Source: Moraxellaceae bacterium
GTDB taxonomy: Bacteria > Pseudomonadota > Gammaproteobacteria > Pseudomonadales > Moraxellaceae
DNA: 7,363 nt
Assembly (NCBI GenBank): GCA_021156385.1
Contig: JAJNDL010000056.1
Span: 1 to 7,363 of the forward strand
Reading direction: 5' to 3'
Shown here: one piece after another, positions 1 through 7,363 of the stretch
Position numbering within the stretch: the first letter of the stretch is position 1
How the letters are laid out: each line of letters opens with the position of its first letter
Translations under genes and position numbers: made by a program
The notes under the pieces: generated by a model
What the model saw: only the letters and a program-made list of their open reading frames with translations
Database searches by the model: none
Told to the model about the DNA's origin: nothing

Positions 1-471
1 GACACCGAATCGTTCTTTGAGCAGCTGCACGACCGCATCAACACGTGCCTGCGTTTCTTCTTCCTGCAGCGTCCTTTCCGGATGCTGCCAGATCATTCCA
101 ATCGCCAGGCTGCGCTGCCCTTCCGCCATTCCCTGCCCTTCATAAACATCGAAGAGGCGGCAATCGCGCAATTCCGGGCCGGCGGCTTCGCCAACGGCTG
201 CAAGCATGTCAGCCGCAGGCAACTGTCGGCTGGTGAGCACGGCGATGTCACGCCGGACCTCAGGGAAGCGAGACAGCTCCCGGGCCAGGGGCAAGCCGCC
301 CTCAGGCAATCTGTCGAGGCATATTTCAAACAGGTAAACCGGGCCGACAAGGCCCAGATCGCTTTCCAAGCGTGGATGCAGTTTGCCCATCCACCCCAGA
401 TGGCGCCCTTCCGTAACGATCTCCGCCGTCTGGCCCGGATGCAGAGCCGGGTGCTGAGCTGCCTTAAAGCC
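1..471 (-). pseudogene. pheT: Detached C-terminal part of pheT in the -1 frame, with FDX-ACB domain (runs off the left edge)
   Basis: From 471 to the left edge this frame is open for 157 codons and reads as the true end of PheRS beta. It begins GFKAAQHPALHPGQTAEI, the conserved HPALHPGQ segment, then GWVGKLHPRLE, typical of the core domain. The FDX-ACB fold follows (about 1-276), starting ELSRFPEVRRDIAVL, with LFDVYEGQGMAEGQRSLAI and ending QLLKERFGV. In the intact enzyme this last domain contacts the tRNA anticodon. The frame has no start codon or ribosome site of its own and is blocked upstream by TAA at 481-483, so it cannot be a separate gene. Counting 606 upstream residues, about 24 missing, these 157 and a few beyond the edge gives roughly 790, the usual PheT length. 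Confidence 0.9.
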
Positions 472-2288
472 TTTTTCGAGTTACTCCACAACTCTGGCAA
501 CACGGTACCGCAGGCTACGCCCGCCAGCATCCTTTCCTGGACGAGCCCGTTCTTTCCAGGGACGAAACGAAGCCCGACTTCGAACAGGCGAACCCTGGAC
601 TGCTGCCGGTTCTGGTTGTACTGGACCGCCTTCAGCAGTCCCGCCCAAAGCGTGGTGCGCATGACGGAGAGGTCTGCCGAAATCGGATTCGCCAGGACCA
701 GCGGCTGGTGCTCAGGATCCAGACGCATCAGCAGGCCCGGCTCAACGAAGCTCATGGTGATTGCCTCCTGGAAACCCTGGTCTACCAGCAGGCGCTTGAC
801 ACGGGAATCGGCCAGACGGGTTTCGGTTTGAGGAGCCAGCCGCAGCGCGGCCTGCGGTACCACCTTCGGGAAGTTGTCATAGCCATGGATGCGCGCCAGC
901 TCCTCGATCAGATCCACCTCGATGGCGATATCGAAGCGCCAGCTGGGAGGGACGACCTGCCAGCCCCCTTGCATCTGCGATACGACCATGCCGAGACGAG
1001 CCAGGATGTCGGCCACATCGGATGCGGGCAGAGCCAGGCCCAGCACCTGGCCAATGCGAGCCTCGCGCAGGGTCACGGGACTACGCACCGGGACATGCCC
1101 TTCCGCTCGGGCAACAGTGACTGGGCCAGGCTGGCCCCCGCAGATTTCAAGGATCAGAGCCGTTGCACGCTCGATGGCGACAGTCTGGCCGGCGAAATCC
1201 ACTCCTCTCTCGAAGCGATGCGAGGAGTCGGTATGCAGGCCATAGGAGCGCGCACGCCCTACCAGTGCCAGCGGGGCGAAGAAAGCGCACTCAAGGAAGA
1301 TATCCTGCGTATCGTCACTGACGGCGCTCTCCTGGCCGCCCATGACCCCAGCCATGGCCAGAGCCTTCTCGCTGTCGGCTATGACCAAGGTATCTGCCCG
1401 CAGACTGACAGTCTGGCCATCAAGCAGCTCCAGTCGCTCACCCTCATTGGCCAGGCGCACGACGATGACACCACGCACCTTTGCCAGGTCGAAGGCATGC
1501 ATGGGCTGTCCCAGCTCGATCAGCACGAAATTGGTGATGTCGACGACCGGACTGATGGAGCGCATGCCGCAGCGCCGCAGCTTTTCCACCATCCAGAGCG
1601 GTGTTTCGGCCCTGACGTTCACATTGCGGATAATGCGCCCCGCATAAACCGGACAGGCCTCCGGCGCCTTCAGCACCACCGCAAGCGCATCGCCAATCGT
1701 TGGGGCGATTGCCGCCATGGCCGGTCCTTGCACCGGGAGGCGATTGAGCACGCCAACCTCACGTGCAAGCCCGCGAATGCTCAGGCAGTCGCCACGATTT
1801 GGAGTGATGCCGAGCTCGATGATGCTGTCGTCGAGCTGAAGATAATCACGAATGTCCACACCTACCGGCGCATCGGCAGGCAGCTCCATGAGTCCGTCAG
1901 CCTTGTCGACCATGCCGAGCTCGGAGGCCGAGCAAAGCATCCCGAAAGATTCCACACCCCGTAGCTTGGCCTGCTTGATCCTGAGGCCGCCGGGCAATTC
2001 CGCGCCGATGGTGGCGACCGGAACTCGCAGGCCGGCACGGACATTGGCAGCGCCGCACACGATCTGCAGCGTCTCGCTGCCAATGCCCACCTTGGTTACT
2101 CGCAACTTGTCGGCATCGGGATGCGGAACCACTTCCAGCACCTCCCCCACCACGACATTAGCGAAGCTCGCAGCCACCGGCGCAATGTCGTCCACTTCGA
2201 GGCCGGCCATGGTCAACTGATGCCCCAGGGCTTCGGTGCCCAGGGCCGGATTGATCCACTCACGCAGCCACTTTTCGCTGAATTGCAT
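93..2288 (-). CDS. pheT: Phenylalanyl-tRNA synthetase beta subunit, frameshifted after residue 606
   Basis: The beta subunit of PheRS binds tRNA-Phe and edits Tyr-tRNA-Phe. Residues 1-606 are authentic: the tRNA-binding OB-fold (about 40-150, with HPDADKLRV), the B3/4 editing domain (about 210-390, with VVDITNFVLIELGQPMHAFD and DSSHRFERG), B5 (about 400-475, with PPSWRFDIAIEVDLIEELARIHGYDN), and the start of the catalytic-like core (SVMRTTLWAGLLKAVQYNQNR, then LFEVG). After WSNSKK the frame yields 125 residues rich in Arg, Cys and Trp with no PheT likeness, ending at TGA 93-95. The genuine continuation is in the -1 frame (separate entry). About 24 residues that normally carry a DFxDLKGD motif are missing at the join, so this is more than a one-base slip. 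As written the product lacks its C-terminal domains and should not work. The start ATG (2286-2288) has only a weak ribosome site. Identity is certain; whether the lesion is real is open. Confidence 0.9.
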   Translation of the reverse strand: MQFSEKWLREWINPALGTEALGHQLTMAGLEVDDIAPVAASFANVVVGEVLEVVPHPDADKLRVTKVGIGSETLQIVCGAANVRAGLRVPVATIGAELPGGLRIKQAKLRGVESFGMLCSASELGMVDKADGLMELPADAPVGVDIRDYLQLDDSIIELGITPNRGDCLSIRGLAREVGVLNRLPVQGPAMAAIAPTIGDALAVVLKAPEACPVYAGRIIRNVNVRAETPLWMVEKLRRCGMRSISPVVDITNFVLIELGQPMHAFDLAKVRGVIVVRLANEGERLELLDGQTVSLRADTLVIADSEKALAMAGVMGGQESAVSDDTQDIFLECAFFAPLALVGRARSYGLHTDSSHRFERGVDFAGQTVAIERATALILEICGGQPGPVTVARAEGHVPVRSPVTLREARIGQVLGLALPASDVADILARLGMVVSQMQGGWQVVPPSWRFDIAIEVDLIEELARIHGYDNFPKVVPQAALRLAPQTETRLADSRVKRLLVDQGFQEAITMSFVEPGLLMRLDPEHQPLVLANPISADLSVMRTTLWAGLLKAVQYNQNRQQSRVRLFEVGLRFVPGKNGLVQERMLAGVACGTVLPELWSNSKKALRQLSTRLCIRARRRRSLRKGAIWGGWANCIHAWKAIWALSARFTCLKYASTDCLRAACPWPGSCLASLRSGVTSPCSPADSCLRLTCLQPLAKPPARNCAIAASSMFMKGREWRKGSAAWRLE
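463..483 (-). other. Deletion and frameshift junction in pheT
   Basis: Here the pheT frame passes from WSNSKK to GFKAAQHP. The minus strand reads CTCGAAAAAGGC (469-480), which is sensible in both frames: NSKKA in the upstream frame, and in the downstream frame LEKG, running straight into FKAAQHP. That is what a deletion between two copies of a short repeat would leave. Between the conserved Trp and the His of HPALHPG there are 32 nt where relatives need about 105-111, so about 73-79 nt (a number of the form 3n+1) are absent. The repeat origin is inference; the frame change and shortening are seen directly. Confidence 0.75.
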
Positions 2289-2330
2289 ATCGCACTCGCT
2301 TGCCCTTGCACGGGCGAAACTCTCTTGGTG

Positions 2331-3347
<1,017 letters not shown>

Positions 3348-3406
3348 TCAGGTATCAGGCCCTGCTCCTGCAGCTCCACCATCTGGCAGTTGCGTCGGCA
3401 TGGGCC

Positions 3407-3445
3407 AATAAAAAAGGGGAAGAACCGCTAAGCCCTTCCCCTTCT
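3407..3445 (-). terminator. Intrinsic terminator or attenuator between rplT and pheS
   Basis: On the minus strand AAGGGGAAG (3435-3443) pairs perfectly with CTTCCCCTT (3414-3422) around a 12-nt loop. The 3' arm runs into a run of six T, then ATT. The stem can be extended by a G.U and an A.U pair. This is a textbook intrinsic terminator for the minus strand only; the plus strand has no T-run. In E. coli this gap holds the pheM leader peptide and the pheST attenuator. Here no short reading frame with clustered Phe codons precedes the stem, so simple or partial termination is likelier than pheM-type attenuation. Confidence 0.85.
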
Positions 3446-3473
3446 GGTCGGGCCCGAAAGCCCTTGCCGTTGC

Positions 3474-3833
3474 TTACGCTGCGAGGCTGGCTTTCGCTTT
3501 CTCGGCCAGCGCGCTAAACGCTTGCGCGTCATGCACGGCGATGTCTGCCAGCACGCGGCGGTCGATCTCGATGGACGCCTTCTTCAGGCCGTTGATGAGA
3601 CGGCTGTAGGACATGCCATTGAGGCGGGCAGCAGCATTGATACGGGCGATCCACAGCGCACGGAACTGACGCTTGCGCTGACGGCGGTCACGGTAGGCAT
3701 ACTGGCCGGCCTTGATAACCGCCTGGAACGCAACGCGATAGACGCGGCTACGGGCACCGTAGTAGCCCTTGGCGCGTTCCAGAATCTTCTTGTGACGACG
3801 ATGGGCGATTACGCCACGCTTTACACGAGCCAT
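3474..3833 (-). CDS. rplT: 50S ribosomal protein L20 (bL20)
   Basis: A 119-residue 23S rRNA-binding protein needed early in assembly of the 50S subunit, full length for the family. It begins [18 protein letters not shown], continues through the basic helical extension ([13 protein letters not shown] and [16 protein letters not shown]), and has the globular C-terminal part with [16 protein letters not shown] clear GGAGG (3843-3847) lies 9 nt before the ATG. In E. coli L20 is also the repressor of its own operon. A hairpin terminator lies about 30 nt after its stop codon, so it may be the last gene of one transcript, with pheST partly separate. Confidence 0.98.
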   Translation of the reverse strand: MARVKRGVIAHRRHKKILERAKGYYGARSRVYRVAFQAVIKAGQYAYRDRRQRKRQFRALWIARINAAARLNGMSYSRLINGLKKASIEIDRRVLADIAVHDAQAFSALAEKAKASLAA

Positions 3834-3850
3834 TTACGCAATCCTCCGTC

Positions 3851-4045
3851 TTAAGTATTCGGCAACATGCGTTCAACGCGAGCAACATCGCTGGCGTGAA
3901 CCATGGTCATCGGGCGGAGCTGACGGATGCGCTTGGCGGACTTCTTCGTCAGGATGTGGCGCTTGAAGGCCTGCTTGCGCTTGAAGCCGTTGGCGGTCTT
4001 CATGAAGCGCTTGGCAGCGCCGCGCTTGGTCTTGATCTTGGACAT
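3851..4045 (-). CDS. rpmI: 50S ribosomal protein L35 (bL35)
   Basis: A 64-residue, very basic protein of the large ribosomal subunit, the usual length for bL35. It opens [14 protein letters not shown], has the typical [12 protein letters not shown] stretch in the middle, and ends VERMLPNT. The ATG at 4043-4045 is preceded by AGG at a 6-nt spacing and matches the family N-terminus. The frame is open ten codons further up, but that extension has no family likeness. It lies between infC and rplT, as in most bacteria, and is separated from rplT by only 17 nt, so the two should be co-translated and jointly repressed by L20. Confidence 0.97.
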   Translation of the reverse strand: MSKIKTKRGAAKRFMKTANGFKRKQAFKRHILTKKSAKRIRQLRPMTMVHASDVARVERMLPNT

Positions 4046-4062
4046 GATTACCTCGTTGAGTG

Positions 4063-4098
4063 ACCCCTTCAGCACGGCGATCAGTCCGGCCTGGGGGT
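4063..4098 (-). promoter_or_regulatory. Irregular hairpin before rpmI (possible L20 operator)
   Basis: The infC-rpmI gap (4046-4124) can fold into an interrupted stem: ACCCC (4094-4098) with GGGGT (4063-4067), a two-A bulge, CAG with CTG, a 2x2 internal loop, then CGG with CCG around an 8-nt loop. There is no T-run, so it is not a terminator. In E. coli, L20 represses rpmI-rplT by binding leader structures that mimic its 23S rRNA site, and an irregular stem is one of them. The position fits that role, but I cannot show the rRNA mimicry. Confidence 0.3.
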
Positions 4099-4124
4099 AA
4101 GAAATACAGCAGAATCCTTCCGCC

Positions 4125-4676
4125 TTATTTCTTTTTCTTGGGGCCGATGAGCATGTGCATCATCTTCCCTTCCATCTTCGGCGACTGCTCCACAGTGCCG
4201 ATATCCGCCAGGTCAGCCTCGAAGCGCTGCAGCTGCTTCATGCCGAGTTCCTGGTGGGCCATTTCACGTCCACGGAAGCGGAGCGTGATCTTGGCTTTGT
4301 CGCCGTCTTCCAGGAAACGGATGACGTTGCGCAACTTCACCTGATAATCCGCTTCTTCCGTACCCGGACGAAGCTTGATTTCCTTGATCTGGACTTGGTG
4401 CTGCTTCTTCTTGGCTTCCTTCTTCTGCTGCTTCAGCTCGAAGACGTGCTTGCCATAGTCCATGATGCGGCACACAGGGGGCTCGGCATCGGGGACTATT
4501 TCCACCAGATCCAGTTCGACGGCCTCAGCCGCCGACAAGGCATCGCGCAGCTGCACGATTCCAACCTGCTTGCCGTCCTGATCGACCAGGCGCACTTCAC
4601 GGGCGCGAATTTCTGCGTTGATGGCAGGACGTTTTTCTTTAGCAGGGGCGCTGCTACGTTCAGGCTTGATCGCTAT
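4125..4676 (-). CDS. infC: Translation initiation factor IF-3, predicted AUA start
   Basis: IF-3 binds the 30S subunit, keeps it apart from 50S and checks the start codon and initiator tRNA. With the AUA start it has 183 residues (E. coli 180). The N-terminal domain (about 1-75) carries [14 protein letters not shown] and ends near the signature [12 protein letters not shown] Lys-rich helical linker follows ([13 protein letters not shown]), then the C-terminal 30S-binding domain (about 97-183, from [10 protein letters not shown] to a PKKKK tail). No ATG, GTG or TTG in frame fits both the conserved N-terminus and the ribosome site. A TTG at 4695-4697 would give 190 residues but sits upstream of GGAGG. 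IF-3 discriminates against AUU-like starts and so represses its own AUU-started gene in E. coli; AUA here would work in the same way. The gene overlaps thrS by 17 nt. Product certain; start codon inferred. Confidence 0.95.
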   Translation of the reverse strand: MAIKPERSSAPAKEKRPAINAEIRAREVRLVDQDGKQVGIVQLRDALSAAEAVELDLVEIVPDAEPPVCRIMDYGKHVFELKQQKKEAKKKQHQVQIKEIKLRPGTEEADYQVKLRNVIRFLEDGDKAKITLRFRGREMAHQELGMKQLQRFEADLADIGTVEQSPKMEGKMMHMLIGPKKKK

Positions 4677-6606
4677 TTCTCTTCTCCTCCAAAACAAAAC
4701 GACCGCGCTGAGCGATATCCGCGGCGAGACGGGAAGCGAAGTCGTCTATCGACATGCTGCCGAGGTCTTCGCCCTTGCGGGTACGGACAGACACGGTGCC
4801 GGATTCCATTTCACGCTCCCCGACTACCAGAAGGTAGGGGATGCGCTGCAGGGTGCGGTCGCGAATCTTAAAGCCGATCTTCTCGTTTCTCAAGTCCGCA
4901 ATCACCCGGAAACCCTTGGATTTCAAGGCCTCCTGAACCTTGGTCACGCCCGAGGCCTGGGTATCGGTAATTCCCATCACGACGGCCTGGACCGGAGCCA
5001 GCCAAGCTGGAAAGGCGCCTGCGTAGTTCTCGATCAGCATGCCGATGAAGCGTTCGAAGGAACCCAGGATGGCCCGATGCAGCATGACCGGGTGCTGGCG
5101 GCTGTTGTCCTCTGCCACAAAGGTAGCATCCAGCCGCAGCGGCAGGTTGAAATCGAGCTGGATGGTGCCGCACTGCCAGGCGCGGCCGATGCAGTCGTGC
5201 AGGGTGAACTCGATCTTGGGCCCGTAGAAGGCCCCCTCGCCCGGCTGCAGCTCGTATTTGAGGCCGGCATCGTCGAGGGCCTTGGCCAGGGCGGCCTCGG
5301 CCTTGTCCCAGAGCTCGTCCGAGCCCACGCGCTTGGCCGGACGAGTGGACAGCTTCAGGGTGATGTCGTTGAAGCCGAAGTCGCCGTAGACCTGCATGGT
5401 CAGCCTGATGAAGGCTGCCGCTTCCTCGCCGATCTGGTCCTCGGTACAGAAGATGTGGGCGTCGTCCTGGGTAAACCCGCGCACGCGCATGATGCCGTGC
5501 AGGGCGCCGGACGGCTCGTTGCGGTGGCAGGCGCCGAACTCAGCCATGCGCAGCGGCAGGTCGCGGTAGGACTTCAACCCCTGGTTGAAGATCTGCACAT
5601 GGCAGGGACAGTTCATGGGCTTGACGGCGTAATCCCGGTGCTCGGAAGCCGTGGTGAACATGTTGTCGGCATAGTTGGCCCAGTGGCCGGAGCGCTCCCA
5701 GAGCACCCGGTCCACGACCTGCGGGGTGCGCACCTCGACATAGCCGTTGTCATGCTGCACCTGCCGCATGTACTGCTCCAGCACCTGGTAGACGGTCCAG
5801 CCGTTGGGGTGCCAGAACACCATGCCGGGCGCCTCTTCCTGCAGGTGGAAGAGGTCGAGCTGCTTGCCGATCTTGCGATGGTCGCGCTTTTCCGCCTCTT
5901 CCATGCGGGCGATATAGGCCGACAGCTGCTTGCGGTCTGCCCAGGCAGTGCCATAGACGCGCTGCAGCTGCTCATTCTTGGAGTCGCCGCGCCAGTAGGC
6001 GCCGGAGATCTTGGTCAGCTTGAAGGCTTTGAGGAAGCGGGTATTGGGCACGTGCGGGCCGCGGCACATGTCCACGTATTCTTCATGGTGGTACAGGCCC
6101 ATGGCCTGCTCGTCCGGCATGTCGTCGACCAGGCGCAGCTTGTAGTCCTCGCCACGGCGCTTGAAGACGGCGATGACCTCCTCGCGCGGCGTCATCTTCT
6201 TGATGACGTCGTAGTCCTTGTCGATGAGTTCGGCCATGCGCTTCTCGATGGCCGCCAGATCGTCCAGGGTGAAGGGGCGCTCATACCAGATGTCGTAATA
6301 GAAGCCCTCGGCGATCACCGGACCGATCACCATCTTGGCAGTCGGAAAGAGCTGCTTCACGGCATGACCCACGAGATGGGCACAGGAGTGGCGAATGATC
6401 TCCACGCCCTCCTCGTCCCTGGGGGTGATGATCTGCAGCGAGGCATCGTGATCGATGACGTCGCAGGCATCGACCAGCTTGCCGTCCACCTTGCCGGCGA
6501 CGGTGGCCTTGGCCAGGCCGGCACCAATGGCGGCGGCGACTTCAGCAACGGTGACGGGGTGATCGAAATGACGGACGGACCCGTCCGGGAGGGTGATGGC
6601 AGGCAT
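4660..6606 (-). CDS. thrS: Threonyl-tRNA synthetase (ThrRS)
   Basis: Cytoplasmic class IIa synthetase that charges tRNA-Thr and removes mischarged serine. It has 648 residues, close to E. coli ThrRS (642). Domains in order: TGS (about 1-62); the editing domain (about 65-225) with H73, H77, C181 and H185 in HSCAH and MCRGPH; the class II catalytic core (about 240-530) with zinc ligands C333 (MNCPCH), H384 (DDAH) and H510 (MLHR); and the C-terminal anticodon-binding domain (about 535-640). Nothing essential is missing. The start was placed at the ATG at 6604-6606 rather than 6613-6615 because only it has a usable Shine-Dalgarno sequence and because homologues begin MPxITLPDGS. Its own promoter and a possible ThrRS-binding hairpin lie upstream. 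Its last codons contain the ribosome site and start of infC, so the two are likely translationally coupled. Confidence 0.97.
   Translation of the reverse strand: MPAITLPDGSVRHFDHPVTVAEVAAAIGAGLAKATVAGKVDGKLVDACDVIDHDASLQIITPRDEEGVEIIRHSCAHLVGHAVKQLFPTAKMVIGPVIAEGFYYDIWYERPFTLDDLAAIEKRMAELIDKDYDVIKKMTPREEVIAVFKRRGEDYKLRLVDDMPDEQAMGLYHHEEYVDMCRGPHVPNTRFLKAFKLTKISGAYWRGDSKNEQLQRVYGTAWADRKQLSAYIARMEEAEKRDHRKIGKQLDLFHLQEEAPGMVFWHPNGWTVYQVLEQYMRQVQHDNGYVEVRTPQVVDRVLWERSGHWANYADNMFTTASEHRDYAVKPMNCPCHVQIFNQGLKSYRDLPLRMAEFGACHRNEPSGALHGIMRVRGFTQDDAHIFCTEDQIGEEAAAFIRLTMQVYGDFGFNDITLKLSTRPAKRVGSDELWDKAEAALAKALDDAGLKYELQPGEGAFYGPKIEFTLHDCIGRAWQCGTIQLDFNLPLRLDATFVAEDNSRQHPVMLHRAILGSFERFIGMLIENYAGAFPAWLAPVQAVVMGITDTQASGVTKVQEALKSKGFRVIADLRNEKIGFKIRDRTLQRIPYLLVVGEREMESGTVSVRTRKGEDLGSMSIDDFASRLAADIAQRGRFVLEEKRNSDQA
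4684..4690 (-). promoter_or_regulatory. Strong Shine-Dalgarno sequence of infC, inside the end of thrS
   Basis: GGAGGAG on the minus strand. From GGAGG (4686-4690) there are 9 nt to the codon ATA at 4674-4676. It lies downstream of the only nearby conventional start codon in frame, TTG at 4695-4697, and so cannot serve that codon. No other strong site is nearby, so it points to ATA as the infC initiator. Confidence 0.7.
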
Positions 6607-6614
6607 GTATTTCA

Positions 6615-6620
6615 TCCTTC
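6615..6620 (-). promoter_or_regulatory. Ribosome binding site that fixes the thrS start
   Basis: GAAGGA on the minus strand lies 8 nt before the ATG at 6604-6606. Another in-frame ATG at 6613-6615 overlaps the last base of this site and cannot use it. The site therefore supports the downstream ATG and an N-terminus [10 protein letters not shown], which matches the start of E. coli ThrRS. Confidence 0.75.
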
Positions 6621-6627
6621 AGCAGTG

Positions 6628-6648
6628 GTGGCCGCCACGAGTGGCCAC
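6628..6648 (-). promoter_or_regulatory. Leader hairpin of thrS resembling a tRNA-Thr anticodon arm (possible ThrRS operator)
   Basis: The leader RNA can form a 6-bp stem, GUGGCC (6643-6648) with GGCCAC (6628-6633). Inside it an A.C mismatch closes a 7-nt loop CUCGUGG. The loop has a U followed by CGU, the layout of U33 and a threonine anticodon. The hairpin ends 7 nt before the Shine-Dalgarno sequence of thrS. In E. coli ThrRS represses its own mRNA by binding a leader domain that mimics the tRNA-Thr anticodon arm just upstream of the ribosome site, so this is a plausible equivalent. A competing fold (GCCA and TGGC around CTCG) also exists. The hairpin is seen; its function is inference. Confidence 0.45.
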
Positions 6649-6774
6649 ATGACCTCGAGATTGCGGTGCCACGGGCTTTTACCACCGGCGACGGGCAGAC
6701 TTGCCTGATCAACCGGCCGGCCGGCAGCGGAAACCGCCGGACCCGAAGGCGCAGAACGCAACGAGAAGCTGGCG

Positions 6775-6803
6775 ACTATAGCGAGCACTGGCGGTAACGC
6801 CAA
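6775..6803 (-). promoter_or_regulatory. Sigma-70-type promoter for thrS and the downstream cluster
   Basis: On the minus strand there is a -35 element TTGGCG (6798-6803), a spacer of exactly 17 nt, and a -10 element TATAGT (6775-6780, five of six consensus bases). It lies between the cyclase stop codon and thrS, so transcription should begin near 6768 and give a leader of about 160 nt. A short inverted repeat (TGGCG, loop TTAC, CGCCA, 6789-6802) overlaps the -35 box and the spacer. It could be a binding site or chance. The promoter is inferred from consensus match and position only. Confidence 0.7.
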
Positions 6804-6816
6804 GCCGCTCCCGGGC

Positions 6817-7363
6817 TCAGGCCTGACCTGGTTCGTCCAGCAGCCACCAGGTCTCCATTTCGCCCTTGCCTTTCACGTCCACCACGCCGCGCGGCTCGAC
6901 CCGGAACCGCGACGCGATCACTGCATGCATCTCCGTCGTGACCTGGATGCGGCCCGGCTCGCCATGCGACTCCATGCGGCTGGCCGTGTTCACCGTGTCG
7001 CCCCAGATATCGTAGGCAAAACGCACCGTGCCGATCACGCCGGCGATCACCGGACCGGTGTGCAGGCCGATGCGGACGTCGAGCGGGATCCCGGTTTCCC
7101 GGCGGATGTCCGCGACTTCATTGAGCAGCCGCAGCGCCAGTCGCGCCATCAGCGCGGCATGGTCGGCACAGGGTTCCGGCGCGCCCGCCACTACCATGTA
7201 GGCGTCGCCGATGGTCTTGATCTTCTCGGCACCGGCCGCCGCCACGAGCCGGTCGAAGCGCGAGAAGATGCGGTCCAGCACGTCCACCACCTCCTCCGGA
7301 TTCCGCTGCGCCGCCCAGGGCGTGAAGCCGGCGAGGTCGGCGAACAGCACGGTGACCTCGGGG
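6817..7363 (-). CDS. Class III adenylate cyclase, C-terminal catalytic domain (5' end outside the window)
   Basis: This is the last 181 residues of a class III nucleotide cyclase that makes cAMP from ATP. The reading frame stays open to the right edge, so the start and any N-terminal sensor or membrane domain lie outside. Seen in the sequence: an EVTVLFADLAGFT opening with the first metal-binding Asp, EKIKTIGDAYM with the second metal Asp and the substrate-selecting Lys, FAYDIWGDTVNTASRME with the purine-selecting Asp and the transition-state Asn and Arg, and a closing VKGKGEMETWWL. The Lys and Asp pair is that of adenylate rather than guanylate cyclases. All catalytic residues are present, so the domain should be active. 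It is the C-terminal module and ends with TGA at 6817-6819. It faces the same way as thrS, but a separate promoter for thrS lies in the gap, so a shared function is not implied. The GTG at 7350 is an internal Val codon, not a start. Confidence 0.95.
   Translation of the reverse strand, partial: PEVTVLFADLAGFTPWAAQRNPEEVVDVLDRIFSRFDRLVAAAGAEKIKTIGDAYMVVAGAPEPCADHAALMARLALRLLNEVADIRRETGIPLDVRIGLHTGPVIAGVIGTVRFAYDIWGDTVNTASRMESHGEPGRIQVTTEMHAVIASRFRVEPRGVVDVKGKGEMETWWLLDEPGQA

Noticed and set aside
708..1964. A 418-codon open frame on the plus strand opposite pheT.
   Set aside because: It is a shadow of the conserved B3/4 and B5 domains of PheT and has no protein-like motifs of its own.
4618..6708. 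A 696-codon open frame on the plus strand opposite thrS.
   Set aside because: It is the complement of a highly conserved gene in GC-rich DNA. Its translation is rich in Gly, Val, Leu, His and Ala without any recognisable domain, while all ThrRS motifs are on the minus strand.
6612..6803. A 63-codon minus-strand frame in the thrS leader.
   Set aside because: Its TTG start is the -35 box of the predicted promoter, and its sequence has no family likeness.
6804..6820. A CCCGGG-centred palindrome at the end of the cyclase gene, considered as a terminator.
   Set aside because: The stem is short and no T-run follows on either strand.

Overview
This is a proteobacterial housekeeping locus read entirely from the minus strand. 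Its gene order, 3' tail of a class III adenylate cyclase | thrS - infC - rpmI - rplT - pheS - pheT, is the classic translation cluster of Gammaproteobacteria and relatives. The proteins are of ordinary proteobacterial type and the DNA looks GC-rich (estimated by eye). I cannot name the genus. No mobile element, CRISPR array, tRNA, rRNA or defence gene is visible, and I see no undescribed multi-gene system.

Layout from the right end (the direction of transcription). The C-terminal cyclase catalytic domain runs in from the right edge and stops at 6817. A good sigma-70-like promoter (6775-6803) follows at once and should drive thrS through a leader of about 160 nt. Just upstream of the thrS Shine-Dalgarno sequence this leader holds a hairpin whose loop looks like the anticodon loop of a threonine tRNA, as expected for feedback control by ThrRS. 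thrS (4660-6606) overlaps infC. The best infC start is the rare codon AUA at 4674-4676, which would allow the IF3 autoregulation known for AUU in E. coli. rpmI (L35) and rplT (L20) follow, with an irregular hairpin before rpmI that could be an L20 operator. An intrinsic terminator or attenuator separates rplT from pheS, with no Phe-rich leader peptide in front of it. pheS (alpha subunit of PheRS) is intact.

The surprise is pheT (PheRS beta subunit). The reading frame is normal for 606 residues and then jumps. The authentic C-terminal part (157 residues, including the anticodon-binding FDX-ACB domain) continues in the -1 frame to the left edge. About 24 conserved residues, including the segment that normally carries a DFxDLKGD-type motif, are missing at the jump, so a loss of roughly 73-79 nt (3n+1) has occurred. 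pheT is normally essential, so this is either an assembly or sequencing error or a real lesion backed by another copy.

Together the genes supply two aminoacyl-tRNA synthetases, one initiation factor and two 50S proteins. Most of the regulatory signals seen here are of the kind that ties synthesis of these proteins to their own free concentration.
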